Position numbers and translations under genes: made by a program. Positions 21,421 through 31,814 of a stretch of DNA of 64,000 nucleotides are shown piece after piece. Under the pieces are notes generated by a model. It made no database searches. It saw only the letters and a list, made by a program, of their open reading frames with translations, and was not told where the DNA came from. Positions within the stretch are counted from its first letter, which is position 1. Each line of letters opens with the position of its first letter. The stretch spans positions 9,548,001 through 9,612,000 of the forward strand of contig AP026549.1 of the NCBI GenBank assembly GCA_026075535.2. The letters are read 5' to 3'. Source of the DNA: Tricholoma matsutake. Taxonomy: Eukaryota > Basidiomycota > Agaricomycetes > Agaricales > Tricholomataceae.

Positions 21421-21880
21421 ATGTCTCTAGTAATAGAAACTCACAGAGCATGGAGGCTAGAAGCCTCCCAGACACCTAGCAATCCAGTGATAACGTCCCT
21501 TCTCCCTAAGCCAGACCTCCCCCATCTAAACGAGTGTGTCGACTTGGGCGAGCGTTGAAGCAGGCATCCCACACCCACTCTAAGCCCCCAGAGGGACCCA
21601 GACTACTCTTTCATAGACGACACTCACCTAGTCAGGATCCTCGAAGCCCAGGAGAACGAGCCAGATAGCAGCCATTGTCCAAAAACAATGACCGGGACAT
21701 CCACGGAGATCGGATGGACGGATCTCTTAGCAAATCAGGGTAGGCCTGGAGACGCCGAGAGCGTTCGTGATGGTGAAATCCGATCGAAAATCGGACGAAA
21801 ATTGAGGTGTCGACGTCGCATGCAACGTTGAGCAGAGGTGTTTACCACTGTTTATGGTGGTTGTAACAAGTCAAGGAGCG
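21421..21880 (-). repeat. Tandem duplication unit 2 in the H leader
   Basis: Second copy of the unit at 20959-21418, lying at the 5' end of H. It ends with the canonical 5' terminus (CGCTCCTTGACTTG on the minus strand), so each unit starts with a complete satellite 5' end. Confidence 0.92.
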
Positions 21881-21885
21881 CTCTG

Positions 21886-23364
21886 TCCAAGAGCCGCCTT
21901 GGCGATTGATAAGACATGCCCCCTCGGCCCACAACAGGGAAGGAGAGGAAGTTATAGGCGCACCAATGAGCCCAAATTGGGGAACATTAGTGCACCCCTC
22001 GGGTATCGATTCCCCCCCACGCGTCGCTGTCTACTTTGCGAATAGCATCGCCAACTTAAGGCCAGGTCTCAGACGAGATCTGATCGATAATCGTGACATC
22101 CTCCTGTTCTCTTTGGGAATAGGGGAGGACGTCATGCTACTCGCTAATGTCTACTCAGACAGCCAACATTCTGCCATCACGCTCCTATTCGAGAACGTCA
22201 TGACGATCCCATGCTTACACTTCATGTGTGGCGACTTCAACGTGAGACATGCAGCCTGGGATCCCCAGGGGCCTGAGCACTCAATTCATGCTGACCACTT
22301 AGTGGAAACGGCTATGGCATTAGGCCTGACTAGAGCTCTACCAGTAGTGGAGGGCCCTACCCATTTCCCCCCACAACAGGGCCTTCACCCCACGGTGATC
22401 GACCTGATGTTCGTACCTACAGATCTCAGATTTGTACTGTACTGCGAGATTGTACCTGAAGCCAGAGGAACGTCTGACCACGCCCCTCTGACGTTAGTGC
22501 TACCTGGCCCGGGATCTCTGGTCCCGGTTACCAAGTGGTCCATCAAAAAAGGATCCGAGGAGGAGGCATCGTACCGAGATGCCGTCTCCTCTGCTTTAAC
22601 TCCATGGCTTGAGTGGCACGGGGATACCTCGGCAGAAATCGATGAGATCGTCTCGGCGATATCAACGATTTTAAACAAGGCATGGGAAAACCATGCCAAG
22701 GAATCTCGCCTCGGCAAGTCGTCCAAAGGCTGGTGGACAGACGAATGCAGTGGTGCTCTAGACGCTTACAGAGCCTCTCGTGATGAGGGGGACTGGAAGC
22801 TCTATAGGAAAGTCATGCGACACGCAAAGCGTGACTTTTTCGATGACCGTATCCAAGAAGTGGCTACGATGAATAGACGACCCTGGGATCTGATGTCCTG
22901 GACTCGTCAACGCAACCTCCCGTCGTATGAGGCGATCTCCTACCGGGGAGAACCGTGTAACGATCTGGACTCTCTGTGGGCTGCCCTTGATGGGTCCTAT
23001 AACGCGGCCTCAGATCGAGTAGTCGATCTGAGCATCCTTGATGAACTTGATCCGGTGCCTGAAAGGGCCTGGATCCCGTTCTCCGTCACGGAAATGAAAG
23101 AAGCGTTAAACGCGTGTTCTTCCCGTTCCGCGCCAGGTCCCGATCATGTTACATGGTCGCACCTAAAACACTGGTGTAGCAACCCAGAAGTGGCAGGGCT
23201 CATCACCCGCATCGCTGAGGCGTGCATCACCTCTGGTCACTGGCCAGATCACTTTAAGGAGTCCCTATCGGTCATTATCCCGAAACCAGGGAAACCTAAT
23301 TACTCCACCCCTAAGTCGTTCAGGCCCATTGTACTCCTGAACACCCTGGGCAAACTAGTTGAGA
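21886..23364 (+). pseudogene. ORF2 piece of element G (endonuclease and RT N-terminal part)
   Basis: Continues the G ORF2 after H. It holds the rest of the endonuclease (GDFNVRH, SDHAPL), the linker, and RT up to FRPIVLLNTLGKLVE. It is open throughout. It is broken at 23364 by element I, whose target AAACTAGTTGAG (23352-23363) recurs at 40955-40966. Reading on gives a short run of leader-derived residues from I before a stop. Confidence 0.93.
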
Positions 23365-23492
23365 CATCGCTTCTTGTCTTCCTACCGCGACGTGCACAGC
23401 CACAAAAAATCTCGTCGACACCGTTTTCTCACTTTGCAGCTCAATCCGTCCTCGATCCCAGCGATCCGGTATAACCAGCGTCTTACCAACGC

Positions 23493-25415
23493 ATGTCTGA
23501 TTCAGTATCCAGAATAAGGGGGAGATCGGGCGAAGCGATGGATGAGGGGAACCCTTCCAGAGCCGGTACGCCCAGAACTCCTGGCGACGATCCCATTGAC
23601 TCGCTGCGGCCCTCTGGGGGCCGCAGATCCTCACAGATAGCACCTTCCGTGGGCCCTCATCGGTCCCAACGAAGCTCTCCAACTCCCTCCCCGTATGGGG
23701 CCGGAACGATCACACCTCGCGCACAGCGTTTCAGCGTGCCAACACTATCTCCCAGGCGGGCCACATCGTCCCCTGCACCTCCCACCACTCCTTCCACCCC
23801 CGTTTCTCGATGGGGCGACGAAGCTGTGACACCTGACCCCGAGCCCGTGATCCAAGACACGGTGATGGCGAGCGATGCGGACGACGATTGGGCCGGTCCG
23901 ACCACCTTCGCCCACGACCTCGGGGAATACGCTCAGGGCTTCATAACTGTTCTTAACAGGACTGGAGCCCTACGACCTACTGCTGGACAGCGGCAGGAAA
24001 TTGCAGAACAACTGGGGGCGGTGCTCTACGCAGCGACCACGGTTGGATTTCATCGCGATTCGGGGAACACGACCCTACGAAGAGCTATTGACAGGGCTGG
24101 CAATGCAGGCAAACGACCTGCGACCACCGACCCCAACGACGTCCCAAGGACGGAGCACCTGGAGGGATGGGATGGGCCACGCCCCCCCCCTCACAAATCT
24201 GCGAGGACACGAGGCCCAAGAGGGGCTCGACCTCTCCCTAAACCCCCAACAGGGGGCACTTCTTCGTCATGGGGTAGAGGACCTCCTCCCCCCGTGAACA
24301 TGTCGACCAAGCCTTCGGGCAAGGGGACATTTGCTCAGGTCGCTCGCTTCCCTGGGGGGCGAGCGCCTAACACATCCATGGACGGCCTTGTGCGCTTAGC
24401 CAAAGCATTCCCTGAGCTCCCAACCGACAAGCTGGCTGATATCCAGCAGCACGTCGGCCCATCCAGGCCCAAGGCTGCAAAGCCTTCGCCCACCGTCCAC
24501 GGACCGTCTCGAAGACAGGTCCTCGTTCACGTTCGACCCCCCCTCGAGGAGGGAACGAACCCTGCTGACTTCCTGGACCATGTCCGGACGACTCTAGGAC
24601 TACACCACTCCAAGTTAGTGGCGCAGTCCGCTACCATGCACGCTGGGAACCTCTCGGTGTCAACTGACGTAGTGGCCTCGGAAGAGGACCTACGATGCTT
24701 CAAGGAGGCGGCCCACAAGGCCTTTCCCTCTGCGCTCCAAATCGATGCAGCGCTACCGACGTCCACGTCTTACCTCAAACTGGTTGACGTGCCCTACATC
24801 GCAAACGACAAGGCGATCACGCCTGATGTCGTCATAGCACACCTGGGGAAGTCAGGCATCTCTGACCTCACCGTGTTGCAGGTCCCCCCAAGGGTGGTAC
24901 GTGATTCGAGAATGTCGGATACGTGCACCGTTTACCTCAACGTTGCTGACTCTGTCAGTGGCGCACGAGCGAAAGCTCTCATCGGGCGTGGTGTCCAGTT
25001 TGGACGCTACGTCGCCTACGTTAGGGCAGCCAGGGCGAACCCTGGGCTCCCACTATGCCAACGGTGCTGGAAGTGGGGGCACCCCACCTCAGCATGCAGA
25101 GCCCCACAGTCGAAATGTCCGATCTGTGCAGGACCACACCGCAAAGAGCACCATCGTGCCCTAGCGGGGTGTTGTAAGGGTAACGCCAAGGCGAACCCCC
25201 CCATCCCAGCTACCCCAGAGGGGGTAGCATGTCCCCACCCGGCCAGGTGTATAAACTGCCGGAAGAATCACGCATCCGACGATCGTCGATGCAACTTCTG
25301 GCGACACCGCTTTGAGCGAGACTGGATCAAGGCACGCTATGACGAGGTGAGTGCGAGACGTAACTCTCGCTCTCCTCTTACTTACCATCCCGCAGGACGC
25401 GGTGGCCGAACGTAA
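23493..25415 (+). CDS. ORF1 of element I, gag-like protein, 640 aa, alpha type
   Basis: Intact ORF1 with the same architecture as in G: a disordered Ser/Pro-rich N-terminus, a middle RNA-binding-like domain, and three zinc knuckles starting CQRCWKWGH at about residue 522. The N-terminal third is the 'alpha' type (RRSSQIAPSVGPHRSQRSS ... SRWGDEAV), which it shares with A. It differs clearly from G and K there, while the C-terminal half is nearly the same. The start MSDSVSR is fixed by an in-frame stop upstream in the leader. The stop TAA abuts the ORF2 ATG at 25416. Confidence 0.93.
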   Translation: MSDSVSRIRGRSGEAMDEGNPSRAGTPRTPGDDPIDSLRPSGGRRSSQIAPSVGPHRSQRSSPTPSPYGAGTITPRAQRFSVPTLSPRRATSSPAPPTTPSTPVSRWGDEAVTPDPEPVIQDTVMASDADDDWAGPTTFAHDLGEYAQGFITVLNRTGALRPTAGQRQEIAEQLGAVLYAATTVGFHRDSGNTTLRRAIDRAGNAGKRPATTDPNDVPRTEHLEGWDGPRPPPHKSARTRGPRGARPLPKPPTGGTSSSWGRGPPPPVNMSTKPSGKGTFAQVARFPGGRAPNTSMDGLVRLAKAFPELPTDKLADIQQHVGPSRPKAAKPSPTVHGPSRRQVLVHVRPPLEEGTNPADFLDHVRTTLGLHHSKLVAQSATMHAGNLSVSTDVVASEEDLRCFKEAAHKAFPSALQIDAALPTSTSYLKLVDVPYIANDKAITPDVVIAHLGKSGISDLTVLQVPPRVVRDSRMSDTCTVYLNVADSVSGARAKALIGRGVQFGRYVAYVRAARANPGLPLCQRCWKWGHPTSACRAPQSKCPICAGPHRKEHHRALAGCCKGNAKANPPIPATPEGVACPHPARCINCRKNHASDDRRCNFWRHRFERDWIKARYDEVSARRNSRSPLTYHPAGRGGRT

Positions 25416-27335
25416 ATGAGGGACAGACTTAGATCTACCCCGCAGTTACGTATATTTAGTCAGAATGTAAATCGAAATTGGGGTTACATGGACTCGATAC
25501 TGGCAGATTTCGTAGACGATTATGATTTGCTTTTCATCCAAGAGCCGCCCTGGCGACTGATAAGACACGCCCCATCTGCCCACAACAGGGAAGGGGAGGA
25601 AGTTATAGGCGCACCGATGAGCCCTAATTGGGGAACGTTGGTGCGCCCCTCGGGCATAGATTCCCCCCCACGCGTCGCTGTCTACTTTGCGAACAGCATC
25701 GCTAACTTAAGACCAGGTCTCAGACGAGATCTGATCGACAATCGTGACATCCTCTTGTTCTCATTGGGAATAGGGGAGGACGTCATGCTACTCGCTAACG
25801 TCTACTCAGATAGCCAACACTCCGCCATTACGCTCCTCTTCGAGAATGTCATGACGATCCCACGCCTACACTTCATGTGTGGCGACTTTAACGTGAGGCA
25901 CGCATCCTGGGATCCCCAGGGGCCTGAGCACTCAATTCACGCTGACCACTTAGTGGAAACGGCTACGGCATTAGGCCTGACTAGAGCCCTACCAGTAGTG
26001 GAGGGCCCTACCCACTTCCCCCCTCAACAGGGCCTTCACCCCACGGTGATCGACCTGATGTTTGTACCTACAGATCTTAGATTTGTATTGTACTGCGAGA
26101 TCGCACCTGAAGCCAGGGGAACGTCTGACCACGCTCCCCTGACGTTAGTTCTGCCTGGCCCGGGATCTCTGGTCCCGGTCACCAAGTGGACCATCAAAAA
26201 AGGATCCGAGGAGGAGGCATCGTACCGAGATGCCGTCTCCTCCGCTTTAACTCCGTGGCTAAATTGGCACGGAAATACTTCGGCAGAGATCGATGACGTC
26301 GTTTCGGCGATATCAACGATCTTAAACAAGGCATGGGAAAACCATGCCAAGGAATCGCGCCTCGGCAAGTCGTCCAAGGGTTGGTGGACAGACGAATGCA
26401 GTGGTGCCCTAGACGCTTATAGAGCCTCTCGAGACGAGGGTGACTGGAAGCTATATAGGAAAGTCATGCGACACGCTAAGCGCGACTTCTTTGACGACCG
26501 TATCCAGGAAGTGGCTACGACGAACAGGCGACCCTGGGACTTGATGTCTTGGACTCGTCAGCGTAACCTCCCGTCATACGAGGCAATCTCCTATCGGGGA
26601 GAACCTTGCAATGATCTGGACTCCCTTTGGGCTGCCCTGGACGGGTCCTATAACGCTGCCTCAGACCGAGTAGTCGATCTGAGCATCCTCGATGAACTTG
26701 ATCCGGTGCCTGAAAGGGCCTGGATCTCGTTCTCCGTCACGGAAATGAAAGAAGCGCTAAACGCGTGTTCTTCCCGTTCCGCTCCAGGTCCCGATCATGT
26801 TACATGGTCGCACCTAAAACACTGGTGTAGCAACCCAGAAGTGGCAGGGCTCATCACCCGCATTGCTGAGGCATGCATCACCGCTGGCCATTGGCCAGAT
26901 CACTTTAAGGAATCCCTGTCGGTTATTATCCCGAAACCAGGGAAACCTAATTACTCTACCCCTAAGTCGTTCAGGCCCATTGTGCTTCTGAACACTCTGG
27001 GCAAATTAGTCGAAAAGATGTTGTCTAGGCGACTTCAGTTTGACGGTGTCGCACACGAGGCCTTCGAGCAAAACCAATTCGGAGGCGTCGCCCAGCGTTC
27101 CACTGAGGATGCAGGTATCTACCTCACCCACCTGGTCAGGGCAGGATGGGCCAAGGGACTCAAAACGAGTGTTGTCGCTTTCGACATCGCTCAATTTTTC
27201 CCCTCCTTGAACCACCAAGTTCTGTTGGAGATCATTTCTCGGTCGGGGTTCCCTGCGCAAGTAGTGAACTTCTTCCGTTCATACCTTGTCGGTCGCAAAA
27301 CGACCTACAAATGGAACGCTTTCTCATCTGGCCCC
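25416..27335 (+). pseudogene. ORF2 5' half of element I (endonuclease and RT fingers/palm)
   Basis: 640 codons from the start to AFSSG, open throughout. Includes the endonuclease motifs and RT through FDIAQFFPSL (the first catalytic Asp). It stops short of the GQGSALSP and YVDD motifs, because J is inserted at 27335. Target CTCATCTGGCCCC (27323-27335) recurs at 38453-38465, where the frame resumes. A read-through product would lack the YVDD active site. Confidence 0.94.
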
Positions 27336-27876
27336 TTTTTTTTTTTTTTTTTGGGTCAAAAGTTTATAACGCGGCGCCCGATCGCAGTCCGCGGTAGAGA
27401 CATACAAACAGAGTACACTACGCCCAGCCCAAGTCCTCCTCCTGCTGATCTTCGCACCAACCACCTGGATAACTGCAAAGGCCACTGAGGGGGCTCCCTT
27501 TATCGAGTAAACGGACTTGCCAGTGGTGGCGTACCGACAACTCGAGCTTGACGATGTCGTGTGCCCCGAATCCCTACGGGTATGTGTGCAAGATTTAGGG
27601 GAGACTGCCGCCCCGACGTGAGCCTCTCAGCTCGGAAAGGAAGGCGTAGTCGGCGTCGAAGCCGTAACGCGCAACCGACAGCGGATCTGGAAGCGCTCAG
27701 GCGCCTCCCCGAACCGGTACCTAGGTTCGTGTCCCCCCTCCCTGACAGTCGCTCCTGAACACGGGTGGGCCCCCTTAATGAGGGTTAACGGACTCGTCTG
27801 GTGCCCTACGGCCACCCCGACATACCGATAACACTAGCTAGAACCAGACGGGGGTCATACGCCCTGCGCGCACAAC

Positions 27877-29763
27877 CTATCCTGGATCCCACGCAAGTGA
27901 GTTGAACGACCCTAGTGCTGGGTTATTGTCCATAAATTCAGTGAAGCCTTCGACAGAGTCTGGGCTTGCACGAGTCTCTTTGCGGTCCACCTTGTGGCAG
28001 ACGCGTAGTAAGTGGTCTCGAGTTTGTATTTCGGGACCAAGGCACCAGCATTGGTATTCCCCGTCGAGGGATAAACGTTGGCGATACTCCCCTATAGGAG
28101 CATGGCCAGTGATCATACGAGTTGAACGAGAGGTCAACGTAGTGTTGCTCCCCATTGCTTTCAGCCAAGGCCCACCTTTGTGAGTCGAGGGTAAAACTGG
28201 TTTTCTACCGACCCCTTTGAGTTGGTAGAAGTGTCGTCCCCGGTACGCAGGATCTGCGAACCGGGTGTGCCAATCCTTACAAACGGCCTTTTCGACCTGA
28301 TTTCTAAGGTAATCTAGAGACGTCCGCGGGTGTCTGCCCACGGAGATCTTGGTAGATGTAGCAACATCATGAGCCATCTTGTGCACGTTCCACTCGAATT
28401 TCGAGGGGACATGCCAGAATGTGACTTTTCTCTCCTCGTCTCCCGCTAGCCAGGGACAAAGGGAGCGACAAGCGTCCAGAGCAAAGATCTGCTCTGACCG
28501 TGGTTTAGGATCAACTAGGGACTCAATGCCCGTAGTAGAATCCGAGAATATCACCAACTTTTTGCAGCCTCTGCTGCACGCAGCCGAGACGCCCAGTTGG
28601 AGAGCAAAGAGTTCGACTTCTGGGGGGGTTCTCCTCCCCGAAGCAGAGACAACGCGATCGACCTGTTCTCCCTGTCCGAAGACAAGAGCACAGGCGACAG
28701 CCTGGAATCTGGCATCTGTGGGCACTGAGGCGTCCACTGCAACGACTAGAGTGTCGTCCTCGACCAGGGCAGAAGCCCAGGCCTTATCGAGGTCGCTCCT
28801 GTAAGAGTTCCTCGCTCCATCCTCCTTAGAGGTGAGGCGATGAGAGGAGAACCGAGTGGGGAATAGGTCCTTCACTCTGTTTCCAGGTGTGTTTTCTTCC
28901 CCAAAGGGGTCGAACTCATCGCCTGGTACAAGGGCCAGAGCTGCAGCCGAGGCGACAGATGGGCCTTGCATGTTGAATGTGTCAAGCACGTCCCCTCCCC
29001 AGAGTCCTAGCTCATGAGAGTGGGTAGTGCCGACGTGATTAGGCCCTAGGATCGCCCTTAGGGGGTGAGATGGAGCCAATAGAGGGGTTCTGAAGACCCC
29101 TCTGTCGACTAAACGGCGCAATAACAGCTGCATAGGCAGCAGTCCTGCGATACTCTCCAGGCCCCCGATTGGGGTGGTCCTGAATGCACCGAGGATCCAA
29201 CGTGCAGCGATGGACTGCACTTGGGCCAACGTCTTGATGACACCTTTGACGCGAGCGCCCTTGAAGTGCCATAGTCTGAGTCCGTATGTCATAATGGGTA
29301 CGACGCACGAACGGTAGAGAAGGCGTTTCTGCATAGGGGTTAACCCTCTGACAGAATTGCCAAGCATTCCCATCGCCCTGGCAGTGGTGAGGGCTTTGGT
29401 GGAGTAGAACCGCGTATGCTCCTTGAAGGAGAGTTTGCGGTCGAAGAAGAAGCCGAGGTACCTCCAGGTAACCTTGGGTTTGAGAGGGGTGTTGCCCGTG
29501 TAGGGGGCAAAACCAAGATCGATAGGCAGGGGGGTGAACCTCCTCGCCCTTGAGAAGTGGAATATTTCGGACTTGTCATGTTCGAGGACAAGCCCGAGGG
29601 AGGTAAATGCCTGGAAGATCCAGCCATACGCGTTTTTGAGGAGGGGGAGGTTATCCTCCAACTGTGGAGAGCGGGCGATGAGGGTGCCATCGTCTACGTA
29701 GGACATGAGATCGACATCCCTGCCGACCTCGCTTCTTCTGAAGAGTTTCATGATAGGCGTCAA
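27877..29763 (-). pseudogene. ORF2 3' half of element J (YVDD, RNase H, C-terminus)
   Basis: Runs from LTPIMKLF through YVDD, the thumb, RNase H and the C-terminal Cys/His cluster to the normal stop at 27877. It has no internal stop. It lost its N-terminal part to K at 29763. The target ATGATAGGCGTCAA (29750-29763) recurs at 36226-36239. An ATG in the K leader is by chance in frame on this strand (29829), but this is unlikely to matter. Confidence 0.93.
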
Positions 29764-29891
29764 CGTCGCTTCTTGTCTTCTTACCGCGACGTGCACAGCC
29801 ACAAAAAATTTCGTCGACACCGTTTTCAACTTTTGCAGCTCAATCCGTCCTCGATCCCAGTGATCCGGTATAACCAGCGTCTTACCAACGC
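29764..29891 (+). other. 5'UTR of element K
   Basis: 128-nt leader. The first six bases CGTCGC can pair with GCGACG at positions 23-28, giving a terminal hairpin with a pyrimidine-rich loop. Copies G and I read CATCGC, which weakens the stem by one pair. A 5' self-cleaving fold of the HDV type is known in other non-LTR elements, but I cannot show one here. Confidence 0.6.
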
Positions 29892-31814
29892 ATGTCTGAT
29901 TCGTATTCTAGAAGTAGGGGGAGATCGGGCGAGGCGATGGACGAGGGGGGACCCTCTAGATCCGGTACGCCCAGAACTCCTGGCGACGACCCCATTGATT
30001 CCCTGCGGCTCTCTTCGAGCCGCAGATCCACACAGAACGTCCCCTCAGTGGGCCCCCACAGGACCCAACGAGGCTCTCCAACCCCCTCCCCCTATGGGGC
30101 GGGCACTGTCACTCCGCGAGCACAGCGTTTCAGCGTGCCAGCGCTATCTTCCAGGGATGCAACTGCGTCACCTGCACCTCCGGCTACCCCTTCGACACCC
30201 GCTTCGTGGGCTGACGAAGTGGCCGACAACCTCTCTACCCACGTCATACAAGATACGGAGATGACGAGCGATGACTGGAGTGGACCCCAGACCTTCGCCA
30301 GTGACTTGGGTGAGTACGCTACTGGATTCCGAGTTGTCCTGAACAGGACGGGATCCAAACGACCGACTGCTGAAGAACGGCAGCTCATAGCTGAACAACT
30401 GGGCTCGGTGCTGGCAGCAGCTGCCGAGGCTGGTATCGATCGCAACTCTGGAAGCGCCACGCTCCGGAACGCTATAGACAGGATTGCTGGGAACAGTAAA
30501 CGACCTAGGTCGGGCACTGTCACTAACGATCCCAACGACGTCCCAAGGACGGAGTACCTGGAGGGATGGGATGGGCAACGCCCCCCCCCTCACAAATCAG
30601 CGAGGACCCGAGGCCCGAAAGGGGCTCGACCTCTTCCTAAACCCCCAGCAGGGGGTGTCTCGTCGTCATGGGGTCGAGGACCGCCTCCCCCCGTGAACTG
30701 GTCCACCAGGCCTTCGGGCAGGGGAACCTTTGCTCAGGTCGCTCGCTTCCCTGGGGGGCGAGCACCTAACACATCCATGGATGGCCTTGTGCGACTAGCC
30801 AAGGCCTTCCCTGAACTTCCGACCGATAAGCTGGCTGACATACAGCAGCATGTGGGTCCTTCCAAACCGAAGGCTGCAAAGCCATCGCCTACTGTCCATG
30901 GACCGTCGAGACGACAGGTCTTGGTACACGTTCGTCCCCCCCTCAGGGCGGAAACGAACCCTGCAGACTTCTTGGACCATGTCCGAGTCACCCTCGGATT
31001 GCACCACTCTAAACTAGTGGCCCAATCCGCATCAATGCATGCTGGTAACCTATCAGTAGCTACTGACGTCGTGGCCTCCGAAGAGGACCTTCGTTGCTTC
31101 AAGGAAGCTGCCCACAAGGCGTTCCCGTTCGCGCTGCAAGTAGACGCAGCGTTACCCACATCCACATCGTACCTCAAGCTGGTCGATGTGCCATTTATCG
31201 CTAACGACAAGGCCTTAACGCCAGACGTCGTCATTGCACACTTGGGAAAGTCCGGTATATCGGACCTCACAGTGCTCCAAGTCCCTCCCCGAGTAGTACG
31301 TGATTCGAAGATGTCGGATACGTGCACCGTATATCTTAACATCGCTGACTCAGTCAGCGGTGCACGAGCTAAGGCTCTCATCGGGCGAGGCGTCCAATTT
31401 GGACGCTACGTCGCTTATGTAAGGGCGGCCAGGGCGAACCCTGGACTGCCTCTTTGTCAACGGTGCTGGAAGTGGGGCCACCCCACCCAGGCATGCAGAG
31501 CTCCACAGACCAAATGCCCGATCTGTGCAGGCCCACACCGTAAGGAGCACCATCGTGCCCTTGCAGGGTGTTGTAAGGGAAACGCCAAGGCGAACCCTCC
31601 TGTCCCAGCTACCCCAGAGGGGGCAGCCTGTCCTCACCCGGCTAGGTGTATCAACTGCCGGAAGAACCACGCATCCGACGATCGTCGATGCAATTTCTGG
31701 CGACACCGCTTTGACCGTGATTGGATCAAAGCTCGCTACGACGAGGTGAGTGTCAGGCGCAACTCTCGCTCTCCTCCTATTTACCATCCCGCAGGACGCG
31801 GTGGCCGAACGTAA
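29892..31814 (+). CDS. ORF1 of element K, gag-like protein, 640 aa, beta type
   Basis: Intact RNA-binding protein. The basic N-terminus is MSDSYSRSRGRSGEAMDEGG. A long Ser/Pro/Ala-rich region, the LGEYATGFRVVLNRTG segment, the RQVLVHVRPPL...RYVAYVRAARANPG domain and three zinc knuckles (from CQRCWKWGH) follow, with a basic tail RRNSRSPPIYHPAGRGGRT. The hairpin at 30003-30025 lies in the N-terminal part. A segment with intron-like ends (31746-31794) lies at the 3' end. Removing it would change the last residues and make the stop overlap the ORF2 start. The unspliced frame ends in TAA immediately before the ORF2 ATG. Confidence 0.94.
   Translation: MSDSYSRSRGRSGEAMDEGGPSRSGTPRTPGDDPIDSLRLSSSRRSTQNVPSVGPHRTQRGSPTPSPYGAGTVTPRAQRFSVPALSSRDATASPAPPATPSTPASWADEVADNLSTHVIQDTEMTSDDWSGPQTFASDLGEYATGFRVVLNRTGSKRPTAEERQLIAEQLGSVLAAAAEAGIDRNSGSATLRNAIDRIAGNSKRPRSGTVTNDPNDVPRTEYLEGWDGQRPPPHKSARTRGPKGARPLPKPPAGGVSSSWGRGPPPPVNWSTRPSGRGTFAQVARFPGGRAPNTSMDGLVRLAKAFPELPTDKLADIQQHVGPSKPKAAKPSPTVHGPSRRQVLVHVRPPLRAETNPADFLDHVRVTLGLHHSKLVAQSASMHAGNLSVATDVVASEEDLRCFKEAAHKAFPFALQVDAALPTSTSYLKLVDVPFIANDKALTPDVVIAHLGKSGISDLTVLQVPPRVVRDSKMSDTCTVYLNIADSVSGARAKALIGRGVQFGRYVAYVRAARANPGLPLCQRCWKWGHPTQACRAPQTKCPICAGPHRKEHHRALAGCCKGNAKANPPVPATPEGAACPHPARCINCRKNHASDDRRCNFWRHRFDRDWIKARYDEVSVRRNSRSPPIYHPAGRGGRT
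31746..31794 (+). other. Intron-like segment at the ORF1/ORF2 junction
   Basis: 49 nt starting GTGAGT and ending CCGCAG, with a pyrimidine-rich stretch between. The size is typical of fungal introns. It is open in the ORF1 frame, so it may simply be coding. If removed, ORF1 would read ...DEDAVAERK and stop at a TGA overlapping the ORF2 ATG (ATGA). Ends are conserved in B, E, G, I, J and R (GTAAGT in E). Confidence 0.35.

Larger units (their letters stand above)
19196..21885 (-). mobile_element. Element H: satellite 2a with a tandem 5' duplication, inserted in G
   Basis: The poly(T) is 19196-19211, the 3'UTR 19212-19830, the broken ORF 19831-20640 and the leader 20641-21880. A few extra bases precede the TSD. 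The TSD TCCAAGAGCCGCC(TT) is at 19183-19195 and 21886-21898. The leader carries its 5'-most 460 bp twice in tandem (20959-21418 and 21421-21880) with two bases between. The leader shows no gene. Short hairpins (TCCGAT/ATCGGA and ACCAC/GTGGT) occur in each unit. Confidence 0.93.
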
